A stretch of DNA of 64,000 bases from Clostridium_AD sp964467165 (GCA_964467165.1 CAYXOL010000007.1:62001-126000); one strand, 5' to 3'; positions 25,173 through 33,771 are shown, counted from the first letter of the stretch. Notes: generated from the letters alone by a model not told the origin. Numbers and translations: made by a program.

Positions 25173-26627
25173 ATGGGATTAATGACTGGAGAACAATACG
25201 TAGAAAGTCTTAAAAAATTGAATTTAAATGTTTATATGTTCGGGGAAAAGGTTGAGAATGTAGTGGACAACCCTATAATCCGTCCTTCAATGAACTCAGT
25301 TAAAATGACTTATGATTTGGCTCAAATGCCTGAGTATGAGGACTTAATGACAACTACTTCAAGTCTTACAGGAGAAAAAATCAATAGATTTGGTAACCTT
25401 CATCAAAGTACTGGTGATTTAATTAAAAAAGTCAAAATGCAAAGATTATGTGGACAAAAAACCGCTTCATGCTTCCAAAGATGCGTTGGTATGGATGCAT
25501 TTAACTCTGAATTTAGTACTACTTTTGAAATAGATAAAGCCTGTGGAACAGATTATCATGAAAGATTTAAAAAGTTTTTAACATACGTTCATGAAAATGA
25601 TTTAATAGTAGATGGAGCAATGACAGATCCAAAAGGAGATAGAGGTCTTTCACCTTCAAAACAAGAAGATCCAGATATGTACCTTAGAGTAGTTGAAAGA
25701 AGACCTGATGGTATTGTAGTCAGAGGAGCAAAGGCTCATCAAACTGGTATATGTAATTCTCACGAAGTTTTGGTTATGCCAACTATGGCTATGAGACCAG
25801 AAGATAAGGATTATGCGGTATCATTTTCAGTGCCAACAGACACAAAGGGGATTATTATGATTCTTGGACGCCAATCTTGTGACACAAGAAAAAGCGAAGA
25901 AGGAGCAGATCTTGATGTAGGAAATTATAATTTTGGTGGAGTAGAAGCTCTAACTATCTTTGATGACGTTTTCGTGCCAAATGAAAGAATATTTTTAAAT
26001 GGAGAAACTGAATTTGCAGGAATGCTTGTAGAAAGATTTGCAGGATACCATAGACAAAGTTACGGTGGATGTAAATCTGGTGTAGGTGATGTACTTATTG
26101 GAGCTACTGCACTTGCTGCTGATTATAATGGAACTAGTAAAGTATCTCACATTAAGGACAAATTAATAGAAATGACTCATTTAAATGAAACACTATATGC
26201 TTGTGGAATTGCATGTTCTGCAGAAGGTCATAAAACTGAAGCAGGAAACTATATAATAGATTTATTACTTGCTAATGTATGTAAGCAAAATGTTACAAGA
26301 TTCCCATATGAAATAGTAAGACTTGCTGAAGATATTGCAGGTGGACTTATGGTAACTATGCCTTCAGGTAAAGATTTTACAGCTCCAATAACTGGACCTT
26401 ATTGTAAAAAGTACTTACAAGGTGTTGCATCTGTTTCTACTGAAAATAGAATGAGAATATTAAGATTAATAGAAAATATGGCACTTGGAACAGCTGCAGT
26501 TGGTTACAGAACTGAATCAATGCATGGTGCAGGTTCACCACAAGCTCAAAGAATAATGATAGCAAGACAAAGTAATTTAGGCCATAAAAAAGCTTTAGCT
26601 AAAATTATTGCTAGAATAAAAGAGTAA
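25173..26627 (+). CDS. abfD: 4-hydroxybutyryl-CoA dehydratase / vinylacetyl-CoA isomerase
   Basis: A 484-residue enzyme converting 4-hydroxybutyryl-CoA to crotonyl-CoA by a ketyl-radical mechanism with FAD and a [4Fe-4S] cluster. The cluster ligands known in the Clostridium aminobutyricum enzyme (Cys99, Cys103, His292, Cys299) occur one residue later here: Cys100 and Cys104 in TASCFQRC, His293 and Cys300 in GYHRQSYGGC. Sequence agreement with the remembered C. aminobutyricum protein is high throughout, including RTESMHGAGSPQAQRIMIAR near the end. Compared with that protein, a short segment near residue 410 (the SGKDFTAPI region) is shortened. AAAAGGAG precedes the ATG. Confidence 0.97.
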   Translation: MGLMTGEQYVESLKKLNLNVYMFGEKVENVVDNPIIRPSMNSVKMTYDLAQMPEYEDLMTTTSSLTGEKINRFGNLHQSTGDLIKKVKMQRLCGQKTASCFQRCVGMDAFNSEFSTTFEIDKACGTDYHERFKKFLTYVHENDLIVDGAMTDPKGDRGLSPSKQEDPDMYLRVVERRPDGIVVRGAKAHQTGICNSHEVLVMPTMAMRPEDKDYAVSFSVPTDTKGIIMILGRQSCDTRKSEEGADLDVGNYNFGGVEALTIFDDVFVPNERIFLNGETEFAGMLVERFAGYHRQSYGGCKSGVGDVLIGATALAADYNGTSKVSHIKDKLIEMTHLNETLYACGIACSAEGHKTEAGNYIIDLLLANVCKQNVTRFPYEIVRLAEDIAGGLMVTMPSGKDFTAPITGPYCKKYLQGVASVSTENRMRILRLIENMALGTAAVGYRTESMHGAGSPQAQRIMIARQSNLGHKKALAKIIARIKE

Positions 26628-26655
26628 ATACTTCCACAAATTAATATCCCAAAAT

Positions 26656-26687
26656 ATATGTGAGGTGGCTTATACTACCTCACATAT
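26656..26687 (+). other. Intercistronic hairpin after abfD
   Basis: ATATGTGAGGT and ACCTCACATAT form an 11-base-pair stem with a 10-base loop, 29 bases after abfD and just before the next ribosome-binding site. The T content after it is weak, so partial termination or mRNA processing is likelier than a full stop. Confidence 0.5.
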
Positions 26688-26708
26688 TTAAAAGAATGGA
26701 GTGACAAA

Positions 26709-27014
26709 ATGGTTACTAAAGACGTTATTTTTGCTGAAATTGAAAAAATCCTTGAAGTGGATGTTAGGCCAAAACTAGCCGAGCACAATGGAAATATTGA
26801 ACTTGTTAGTGTAAAAGATGGAATAGTTGAAGTTAAACTTTTAGGCGAATGTAGTGGATGCGTATCTGCAAAATATACCGTTGAAGATTTAGTTGAAGCT
26901 CCACTTAAAAAAGCCATACCTAGTATTAAACATGTAATACTTAAAAATGGAGTAAGTGAAGAATTATTAGAACAAGCTAGAAAATTTTTAAATAATGATA
27001 ATAGGCAAAGATAA
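26709..27014 (+). CDS. NifU-like (C-terminal domain) iron-sulfur scaffold protein
   Basis: A 101-residue protein with the NifU_C fold pattern: an N-terminal VRPKLAEHNGNIELVSVKDG, then LLGECSGCVSAKYTVEDLVE with the CxxC cluster-binding pair, and a helix ending in IPSIKHVI. Such proteins assemble or carry a transient [4Fe-4S] cluster. It sits between abfD, which needs a [4Fe-4S] cluster, and abfT, so a role in maturing AbfD is a reasonable inference. Its stop overlaps the next gene's start by one base (TAATG). GGAGTG lies before the ATG. Confidence 0.82.
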   Translation: MVTKDVIFAEIEKILEVDVRPKLAEHNGNIELVSVKDGIVEVKLLGECSGCVSAKYTVEDLVEAPLKKAIPSIKHVILKNGVSEELLEQARKFLNNDNRQR

Positions 27015-27286
27015 TGAGAATTGGTATTAAATATTGTGGTGGATGTAATCCAAGGTATGATAGAACAGATTTTGTAGCAAGATTAAAAGGATATATTGGT
27101 GAAGGACATATTATTGAAACTGCAAAACAAGGGATTGTTTATGACCTTGTTGCTGTTGTATGTGGGTGTACAAGTGCTTGTGCCAATCACGAAAATCTTG
27201 AGGCTAAATACGGTAAAATATGTATAACCAGTGAAAGTGATAATATTAAATTGCTCAATATTATAGATAAAATAAAAGATTTGTAA
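27014..27286 (+). CDS. Small cysteine-rich CGGCNPRYDR protein of unknown function
   Basis: A 90-residue protein with an N-terminal KYCGGCNPRYDR motif and a second VVCGCTSACAN motif near residue 56, giving six cysteines in total. The spacing (CxxC, then CxCxxxC) suggests a metal or iron-sulfur site. It overlaps the NifU-like gene by one base and so is translationally coupled to it. From memory, similar short proteins occur beside anaerobic acyl-CoA pathway genes, but I know no assigned function. Partnership with the NifU-like protein in activating AbfD is an inference from position. No membrane segment or signal peptide. Confidence 0.75.
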   Translation: MRIGIKYCGGCNPRYDRTDFVARLKGYIGEGHIIETAKQGIVYDLVAVVCGCTSACANHENLEAKYGKICITSESDNIKLLNIIDKIKDL

Positions 27287-27304
27287 CTTAGGAGATTGAT
27301 AATC

Positions 27305-28606
27305 ATGAACTTAGATGAAATTTATAAATCAAAGGTTATTACAGCAAAACAAGCAGTGGCAAAAATAAGGTCTGGAGATCGAGTAGTTACAGGACATGCT
27401 TGCTCAGAGCCAACAGAACTTATAGCAGCAATGGTAGCTAATAATGAAAATTATGAAAATGTTGAAATAGTACATATGGTTCCAATGAGTAAAGGTGAAT
27501 ATGCTAAGATAGGTATGGAAAAACATTTTAGACATAACTCATTATTTGTAGGAGGAAGTACAAGGGAAGCGGTGAGTTCTGGAAGAGCGGATTTTACTCC
27601 TTGTTTCTTTTCTAAGGTGCCGGATTTATTTAAAAATGGAAGTTTACCAGTAGATGTAGCTCTTATTCAAGTTACATCACCTGATAAATATGGATATTGT
27701 AGTTTTGGCGTATCTAATGATTATACAAAGCCCGCAGCAACAGCTGCGAAATTAGTAATTGCGGAAGTAAATACTGAAATGCCAAGAACTATGGGAGACT
27801 CATTTATACATGTTTCTGACATTGATTATATAGTAGAAGTAAGTCGTGAAATAATAGAGCTTCAGCCACCTAGAATTGGAGATGTTGAGAAAGCTATTGG
27901 AGAACATTGTGCTTCTCTAGTTGAAAATGGTTCAACACTTCAACTTGGAATAGGAGCAATACCCGATGCAGTACTTTTATTCTTAAAAGATAAAGTTGAT
28001 TTAGGTATACATTCGGAAATGATTTCAGATGGTGTAGTAGATCTTGTTGAAGCAGGTGTTGTAACAAATAAATTAAAGACACTGCATCAGGGTAAAATAG
28101 TAGTAACTTTTCTTATGGGAACTAAAAGACTTTATGATTTCGTTGATAATAATCCAATGGTTGAAATGTATTCTGTAGATTATGTTAATGATCCTATTAC
28201 AATATCTAAAAATTGTAAAATGGTTTGTATAAATTCAGCCATTCAAGTAGATTTAATGGGACAGGTTAACGCAGAAACTATAGGATTAACTCAATTTAGT
28301 GGTACTGGTGGACAAGTTGATTTTATTAGAGGTTCTGCTATGACAAAGGATGGCAAATCAATAATTGCTATGCCGTCTACAGCAAGCAAGGGAAAGATTT
28401 CTAGAATTGCACCAATGCTTGATGAAGGAGCTGCGGTTACAACACTTAGAAACGATATACATTATGTGGTTACAGAATATGGTATTGCCGAGCTGAAAGG
28501 GAAAACTTTAAGTCAAAGAGGTAGAGCATTAATTGGTATCGCTCACCCAGATTTTAGAGCAGAACTTATAAAAGAGTGGGAAAGTAGATTTAAAAGAATA
28601 TTTTAA
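27305..28606 (+). CDS. abfT: 4-hydroxybutyrate CoA-transferase
   Basis: A 433-residue family I CoA-transferase that moves CoA from acetyl-CoA or butyryl-CoA to 4-hydroxybutyrate. The start at ATG 27305 is preferred over TTG 27296, because AGGAG ends 10 bases before it and only 1 base before the TTG. With this start the catalytic glutamate in LGIHSEMISDGVVDL is Glu238, the number reported for C. aminobutyricum AbfT. GIGAIPDAVL and the GTGGQVDFIRG loop are CoA-binding signatures of the family. It provides the substrate for AbfD. Gene spacing (18 bases from the previous stop) indicates one transcript. Confidence 0.94.
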   Translation: MNLDEIYKSKVITAKQAVAKIRSGDRVVTGHACSEPTELIAAMVANNENYENVEIVHMVPMSKGEYAKIGMEKHFRHNSLFVGGSTREAVSSGRADFTPCFFSKVPDLFKNGSLPVDVALIQVTSPDKYGYCSFGVSNDYTKPAATAAKLVIAEVNTEMPRTMGDSFIHVSDIDYIVEVSREIIELQPPRIGDVEKAIGEHCASLVENGSTLQLGIGAIPDAVLLFLKDKVDLGIHSEMISDGVVDLVEAGVVTNKLKTLHQGKIVVTFLMGTKRLYDFVDNNPMVEMYSVDYVNDPITISKNCKMVCINSAIQVDLMGQVNAETIGLTQFSGTGGQVDFIRGSAMTKDGKSIIAMPSTASKGKISRIAPMLDEGAAVTTLRNDIHYVVTEYGIAELKGKTLSQRGRALIGIAHPDFRAELIKEWESRFKRIF

Positions 28607-28622
28607 AAGATGGGGTGCAATT

Positions 28623-30131
28623 ATGAATTGTGAAAGAATAAGAAATGCAAGCCTAGAATGTAAAATAATGAGTGCAGAAGATGCGGCTAAGCTAATTGAA
28701 GATAAGATGGTAGTAGGAGTAAGTGGTTTTACTCCATCTGGTTATCCAAAAGCAGTTCCATTGGCATTAGCAGCTAGAGTAAAATCTACTGGCGAAAAAA
28801 TGAAAGTAGCATTATATAGTGGTGCGTCCGTAGGGGAAGAAATAGACGGAGCCTGGGCAGAGGCAGGAATTATTTCTAAGAGATTGCCATACCAAACTAA
28901 TAATTCAGTAAGAAATAGCATAAATAGTGGGGATATTGATTATATAGACATGCATTTAAGTCACTGTACCCAGTATGTGGATTGTGGAGCCATTCCTAAG
29001 GTAAATGTGGCAATTATTGAAGCTGTTGCAATTACTGAGGATGGATGTATTGTACCTTCTACTGCAATTGGAAATGCTGCATGTTATATAAAAAATGCAG
29101 ATTTTGTAATTGTTGAAGTTAATGAAAGTCAACCCATTGAACTAGAGGGAATGGCAGATATATATATGGTAGAAAAACCACCATTTAGAAAACCAATTCC
29201 ACTAATTCATCCAGGAGATAGAATTGGAACAACATGCATACCTTGTGGAATTGATAAAATAGCAGCTATTGTTATGACTGATGGTTTAGATAAAACAAGA
29301 CCACTAGCAGCTATTGATGAAGATTCAAAGAAAATCTCTAAAAATTTAATTAAGTTTTTAGAAATGGAAGTAGAAGAAGGCAGATTGCCAGAGAACTTAT
29401 TACCACTTCAATCTGGTGTAGGTAGTGTAGCCAATGCAGTACTTGGTGGCCTTTGTGAATCCAATTTTGAAAATTTAACTTGTTATACTGAGGTAATTCA
29501 AGATTCTATGTTAGATTTATTGAAATGTGGGAAAGCAGTAATGGCATCATCCACAGCAATAAGTCCTTCGCCAGCGAAAATGGTTGAATTTAAAGAAGAA
29601 ATAAATTTTTATAAAGATAAAATTGTATTAAGGCCTCAAGAAATAAGTAATAATCCTGAGATTGCAAGAAGAATAGGTGTTATTGCTATGAATACAGCTA
29701 TTGAAGTAGATATTTATGGAAATGTAAATTCAACACATATAATGGGAAGTAAAATGATGAATGGTATTGGTGGATCTGGTGATTTTGCAAGAAATGCATA
29801 CTTAACAATTTTTACTACTGTATCTATTGCCAAAAAAGGCGATATATCTTCAATTGTTCCCATGGTATCTCATGTAGACCATACAGAGCATGATGTTATG
29901 GTTATTGTAACTGAGCAAGGAGTAGCAGATTTAAGAGGATTGTGCCCAAAGGAAAGAGCAATGAAAATAATCAACAATTGTGCACATCCAGATTATAAAG
30001 AAGCACTTATGAAATATTTCGAAGATTCACAACTGGTTGGAGCAAAACATACACCACATATGCTCCATAAAGCTTTGTCATGGCACAGTAGATTTTTAAA
30101 TACAGGATCCATGAAAGAGAAAACAGTATAA
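28623..30131 (+). CDS. cat1: Succinyl-CoA:acetate/coenzyme A transferase
   Basis: A 502-residue member of the acetyl-CoA hydrolase/transferase family, like Clostridium kluyveri Cat1, which activates succinate with acetyl-CoA. GVSGFTPSGYPKAVP near the N-terminus, QSGVGSVANAVLGGL and the catalytic Glu290 in TCYTEVIQD are visible, as is IGGSGDFARNAYL near residue 380. Activation of succinate commits it to reduction by SucD. It begins 16 bases after abfT with GGGGTG before the ATG. Propionyl-CoA:succinate transferases look similar, but the neighbours sucD, 4hbD, abfT and abfD make succinate activation the best fit. Confidence 0.93.
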   Translation: MNCERIRNASLECKIMSAEDAAKLIEDKMVVGVSGFTPSGYPKAVPLALAARVKSTGEKMKVALYSGASVGEEIDGAWAEAGIISKRLPYQTNNSVRNSINSGDIDYIDMHLSHCTQYVDCGAIPKVNVAIIEAVAITEDGCIVPSTAIGNAACYIKNADFVIVEVNESQPIELEGMADIYMVEKPPFRKPIPLIHPGDRIGTTCIPCGIDKIAAIVMTDGLDKTRPLAAIDEDSKKISKNLIKFLEMEVEEGRLPENLLPLQSGVGSVANAVLGGLCESNFENLTCYTEVIQDSMLDLLKCGKAVMASSTAISPSPAKMVEFKEEINFYKDKIVLRPQEISNNPEIARRIGVIAMNTAIEVDIYGNVNSTHIMGSKMMNGIGGSGDFARNAYLTIFTTVSIAKKGDISSIVPMVSHVDHTEHDVMVIVTEQGVADLRGLCPKERAMKIINNCAHPDYKEALMKYFEDSQLVGAKHTPHMLHKALSWHSRFLNTGSMKEKTV

Positions 30132-30158
30132 TTAAATACAAAAGTATAGTATGTTAAT

Positions 30159-30195
30159 CTTATAATTCTATAAGTTAATCTTATAGAATTATAAG
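30159..30195 (+). other. Perfect 16-bp-arm hairpin between cat1 and sucD
   Basis: CTTATAATTCTATAAG (30159-30174) and its exact reverse complement (30180-30195) enclose TTAAT. Each arm is itself nearly palindromic. There is no T run. It may stabilise or process the polycistronic message, or be a regulator site; the gap has no other visible element. Confidence 0.55.
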
Positions 30196-30236
30196 TTGAT
30201 GATAAAGTAATTTATAACAAATAGGAGGAAAATAAA

Positions 30237-31607
30237 ATGGACAATAAAGCAATAATAAATGAAATGATGGTAAAGGCAAGAGAGGCTCAAGCTGGTATAG
30301 CAGACTACAACCAAGAACAGGTAGATTCACTTGTTAGAGTGATTGCTAAAGTTATATTCGATAATGCAGAAGTACTTGCAAAAGAAGCGGTAACTGAAAC
30401 AAGAATGGGAGTATATGAAGATAAGGTAGCTAAAAATATGGGTAAGTCAAAGACTATATGGAATAGCTTAAAAGGGAAAAAATCTGTAGATATCATTGGA
30501 TCAGAAGAAGGAAGAGAAGGTATATTACTTGTAGCAAAGCCAAAGGGAGTTATTGGTTCAATTACACCTACTACAAATCCAATAGTTACACCTATGTGTA
30601 ATGCTATGTTTGCAATAAAAGGAAGAAATGCAATTATTGTTGCGCCACATCCAAGATCTAAAAATTGCTCAGCTCATGCTGTTAAATTAATGAGTGATGA
30701 ACTTAGAAAGTTGGGAGCACCAGAAAATTTAATTCAAATAATATCAGAACCATCTGTTGAATTAACAGCAGAATTAATGTCAGCTGTTGATACAGTAGTA
30801 GCTACTGGAGGAATGGGAATGGTAAAGGCTGCTTATGCAAGTGGTAAGCCTGCATTTGGAGTTGGAGCAGGAAATGTTCAGGTTATTATTGATAGAAATT
30901 ATGATTTTGATCAAGCTGCTAAAGATATTATAGCAGGAAGAATATTTGATAATGGGATTATCTGTTCTGGAGAACAATCTATTATTGCCCCAGTTGAAGA
31001 ACATGCGAAAGTAATGGAGGCATTTATTAATAACGGTGCTTACTATATTGAAGATGAAGAGACAATTGAAAAATTCAGAAGTGTTATGTTCCCAGGTGGA
31101 GTAATTAGTGGTAAACTTGTTGGACAATCAGTTCAATTTATAGCTGATATGGCAGGTGTTGTTGTTCCTGCTGCTACAAAAGTTATTATATTAAAAACTA
31201 AAGGCATAGGATCATTAGACGTGCTTAATAAAGAAAAAATGTTCCCAGTTATGATAACAATGACTTACAATACATTTGAAGAAGCGGTACAACTTGCTAA
31301 AACTAATCTTTTATTTGAAGGCGCGGGACATACTACAGCGGTTCATTCAAATGATGATGCTCATATAGCATATGCAGGAAAAGAATTACCTATAAGTAGA
31401 TTGGTTGTTAATCAAACATCATCTACTGGTGCGGGTGGAAGTTTTAAAAATGGATTTAATCCTTCTACAACTCTTGGTTGCGGATCTTGGGGAAATAATT
31501 CAATATCTGAAAACTTTACTTATTATCACTTAATAAATATATCAAGAATAGGATACTTCAATAAAGATGCTAAAGTTCCAACAAATGAAGAAATCTGGGC
31601 GCAGTAG
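30237..31607 (+). CDS. sucD: CoA-dependent succinate-semialdehyde dehydrogenase
   Basis: A 456-residue acylating aldehyde dehydrogenase that reduces succinyl-CoA to succinate semialdehyde. Catalytic Cys243 lies in FDNGIICSGEQS. GVIGSITPTTNPIVTPM and ATGGMGMVKAAYASGKPAFGVG hold the NAD(P)H-binding residues, and the C-terminal SSTGAGGSFKNGFNPS is typical of SucD and EutE relatives. Length equals that of the C. kluyveri enzyme class (about 450-470). AGGAGG precedes the ATG. The preceding hairpin separates it from cat1; 4hbD follows, so the aldehyde is passed on at once to alcohol reduction. Confidence 0.95.
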   Translation: MDNKAIINEMMVKAREAQAGIADYNQEQVDSLVRVIAKVIFDNAEVLAKEAVTETRMGVYEDKVAKNMGKSKTIWNSLKGKKSVDIIGSEEGREGILLVAKPKGVIGSITPTTNPIVTPMCNAMFAIKGRNAIIVAPHPRSKNCSAHAVKLMSDELRKLGAPENLIQIISEPSVELTAELMSAVDTVVATGGMGMVKAAYASGKPAFGVGAGNVQVIIDRNYDFDQAAKDIIAGRIFDNGIICSGEQSIIAPVEEHAKVMEAFINNGAYYIEDEETIEKFRSVMFPGGVISGKLVGQSVQFIADMAGVVVPAATKVIILKTKGIGSLDVLNKEKMFPVMITMTYNTFEEAVQLAKTNLLFEGAGHTTAVHSNDDAHIAYAGKELPISRLVVNQTSSTGAGGSFKNGFNPSTTLGCGSWGNNSISENFTYYHLINISRIGYFNKDAKVPTNEEIWAQ

Positions 31608-31619
31608 TATAAAAGTGTT

Positions 31620-31646
31620 AGGTTTCAACTCTTAAAGTTGAAACCT
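31620..31646 (+). other. Intercistronic hairpin between sucD and 4hbD
   Basis: AGGTTTCAAC and GTTGAAACCT form a perfect 10-base-pair stem around TCTTAAA, followed by ATTTA. It resembles a weak or partial terminator. A clean promoter for 4hbD is not evident, so read-through is assumed. Confidence 0.5.
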
Positions 31647-31686
31647 ATTTACCAATATAAATAATTATAAAATAGGAGGAAATGTA

Positions 31687-32805
31687 ATGAAATTATTTTC
31701 ACTTAAATCACAAATCCATAAATTTGATACAGCAAAAGAATTTGCTGAAACTTTTACTATAGGTGAGGGAGATTTTGTATTATCAAATGAATTTATATAT
31801 AATCCATTCTTTGGTAGTTTGAATCTTAAAGCAGAGATAGTTTTTCTAGAAAAATTCGGTGTTGGTGAACCATCAGATGAGATAATTGACGCAGTATTAG
31901 CACTTATTAAAGGAAAGACTTTTAAAAGAATAATTGCAATAGGTGGCGGTAGCGTTATAGATATTGCAAAACTTCTTGTAATAAAGGGCGAAAATAAAGC
32001 GCTTGAGCTATTCGAAAAAACAGTTCCACTTGTAAAGGACAAAGAGCTTATAATAGTTCCTACAACTGCTGGAACTGGTTCAGAAGTTACAAATATATCT
32101 ATAGCTGAAATCAAAGCTAAACATACAAAAATGGGGCTTGCTATAGATGAATTACTAGCCGATCATGCAGTACTTATTCCAGAGCTTGTTAAAGGTCTTC
32201 CATACAAATTCTTTGTTGCAAGTTCAATTGATGCATTAATTCATGCAATTGAGTCTTATGTATCTCCAAAATCTAACCCATATACAGAAGTTTTTAGTGT
32301 TAAAGCAATGGACCTTATTTTAAAAGGATATATGCAAATAATTGAAAAAGGCGAAGAGTATAGAAAAGAGATAATCGAAGATTTTGTTATAGGTAGTAAC
32401 TATGCTGGTATTGCTTTTGGAAACACAGGAGTTGGTGCTGTACATGCGCTTTCTTATCCACTTGGTGGAACTTACCATGTTCCTCATGGAGAAGCAAATT
32501 ACCAGATGTTTGTAGAAGTATTTAGAACTTACAATAAGAAAAATCCTAATGGAAAAATTAAGGATGTTAATAAAATACTTGCAGATATTCTAAATGTAAG
32601 TATTGATAGTGATGTGTTTGCTTCACTTGCTGGCGTACTTGATAAATTATTAGTTAGAAAACCACTTAAAGAGTATGGTATGAAGATAGAAGAAATTGAA
32701 AGTTTCGCAGATAGTGTTATGGTAGGTCAACAAAGACTTTTAGCTAATAACTATGTACCTTTAAGTAGGGATGAAATTAGAGATATTTATAAGGTTTTAT
32801 ATTAA
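31687..32805 (+). CDS. 4hbD: NAD-dependent 4-hydroxybutyrate dehydrogenase
   Basis: A 372-residue iron-containing (type III) alcohol dehydrogenase reducing succinate semialdehyde to 4-hydroxybutyrate. GGGSVIDIAKL (residues 87-97) is the NAD-binding loop, PTTAGTGSEVT follows, and the metal ligands fit Asp182 and His186 in SIDALIHAIES, His253 in GAVHALSYPLGG and His267 in YHVPHGEAN. The match to the C. kluyveri and C. aminobutyricum enzymes is strong from memory. AGGAGG precedes the ATG. It is the last pathway gene, before a bidirectional terminator shared with speE. Confidence 0.94.
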   Translation: MKLFSLKSQIHKFDTAKEFAETFTIGEGDFVLSNEFIYNPFFGSLNLKAEIVFLEKFGVGEPSDEIIDAVLALIKGKTFKRIIAIGGGSVIDIAKLLVIKGENKALELFEKTVPLVKDKELIIVPTTAGTGSEVTNISIAEIKAKHTKMGLAIDELLADHAVLIPELVKGLPYKFFVASSIDALIHAIESYVSPKSNPYTEVFSVKAMDLILKGYMQIIEKGEEYRKEIIEDFVIGSNYAGIAFGNTGVGAVHALSYPLGGTYHVPHGEANYQMFVEVFRTYNKKNPNGKIKDVNKILADILNVSIDSDVFASLAGVLDKLLVRKPLKEYGMKIEEIESFADSVMVGQQRLLANNYVPLSRDEIRDIYKVLY

Positions 32806-32829
32806 TAGTATATACAGGTACTAAAAATA

Positions 32830-32875
32830 AAACAAATAAAAGCAGTATATATAATTATACCGCTTTTATTTGTTT
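32830..32875. terminator. Bidirectional terminator between 4hbD and speE
   Basis: AAACAAATAAAAGC and GCTTTTATTTGTTT are perfect complementary arms, extended by GTATA/TATAC after one mismatch. A and T runs flank both sides, serving the two convergent genes. Confidence 0.9.
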
Positions 32876-32893
32876 TATTTTTTTATAGCTATT

Positions 32894-33721
32894 CTATTTT
32901 ATTAAGTCTTCTACAAACTTAGGTAATGCGAAACAAGCTTTATGTAGCTTCTTTGTATAGTATCTAGTATCAAATTCATAAGCAGCAGATAAATCTACTG
33001 TTTCTGGGTCGTATTTTTTGGAGCCTACTGTAAAGCTCCAGTATCCACTTGGGTAAGTAGGAATAGCTGCCATAAACAATTTTGTAACAGGAAATACTGA
33101 TTTTGCATCGTTAAACACTCTTTTTACTACGTCAGGAAGGAAAAAGGGAGTTTCTGTTTGTGCAATGAAAATACCGCGGTCTGTTAGACATTCAAATATT
33201 TCCCTATAGAAACTTCCTCCGAATAAGCCCTCAGCAGCTCCAAAAGGGTCAGTAGAGTCTACAATTATAACATCGAATTCATTTTTATGCTCATGAACAT
33301 ATTTTATACCATCACCAATAAAAACTTCACATTTGGGATTATCTAAGGCACAACTTATCTCAGGAAGATATTTTTTGCACTGAGTAACAACATCAACATC
33401 AATTTCGCATAGTACCGCTTTCTCAATGCCTGGGTGTTTTAATACCTCACGAATAGCACCACCATCTCCTCCACCTACAATAAGAACCCTTTTAGGATTT
33501 GGATGAGTAAATAGTGGAATATGAGTAATCATCTCATGATATACATATTCGTCTTCAATAGTAGTTTGAACTATTCCATCTAGTACCAGCATTCTTCCAA
33601 AAGCCTCAGTATCAAGAATTGCAAGTTCTTGATACTGAGTTGTCTTTGTTACCAAAGTTTCCTTTATTTTATAAGTCATAGCAGCATTGGCTATTTGACC
33701 TTCTTTAAACCACATATCCAT
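32894..33721 (-). CDS. speE: Spermidine synthase (polyamine aminopropyltransferase)
   Basis: A 275-residue aminopropyltransferase that makes spermidine from putrescine and decarboxylated SAM. MLVLDGIVQTTIEDEYVYHE, LIVGGGDGGAIREVLKH (SAM-binding glycines) and VDSTDPFGAAEGLF with the catalytic aspartate are classic SpeE motifs. AGGAGG lies 7 bases before the ATG on the minus strand. No SAM decarboxylase (speD) or putrescine gene lies nearby, so the co-substrate must be made elsewhere. Convergent with 4hbD and divergent from the spoIIA operon. Its leader holds a conspicuous palindrome (33747-33771). Confidence 0.93.
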   Translation of the reverse strand: MDMWFKEGQIANAAMTYKIKETLVTKTTQYQELAILDTEAFGRMLVLDGIVQTTIEDEYVYHEMITHIPLFTHPNPKRVLIVGGGDGGAIREVLKHPGIEKAVLCEIDVDVVTQCKKYLPEISCALDNPKCEVFIGDGIKYVHEHKNEFDVIIVDSTDPFGAAEGLFGGSFYREIFECLTDRGIFIAQTETPFFLPDVVKRVFNDAKSVFPVTKLFMAAIPTYPSGYWSFTVGSKKYDPETVDLSAAYEFDTRYYTKKLHKACFALPKFVEDLIK

Positions 33722-33746
33722 TGTTATTCCTCCTCATATTTGGGCT

Positions 33747-33771
33747 AAATAACAATTTTAAATTGTTATTT
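33747..33771. repeat. Perfect palindrome in the speE leader
   Basis: AAATAACAATTT, one base, then AAATTGTTATTT is a perfect 12-bp-arm palindrome located between the speE promoter and its ribosome-binding site (AGGAGG at 33729-33734). GGGC and GCCC flank it, so the RNA could close into a longer stem ending just before the Shine-Dalgarno. It is either a leader hairpin or an operator. Confidence 0.5.

Noticed and set aside
32894..33721. Polyamine biosynthesis operon
   Set aside because: Only speE is present; no speD, speA or speB neighbours.
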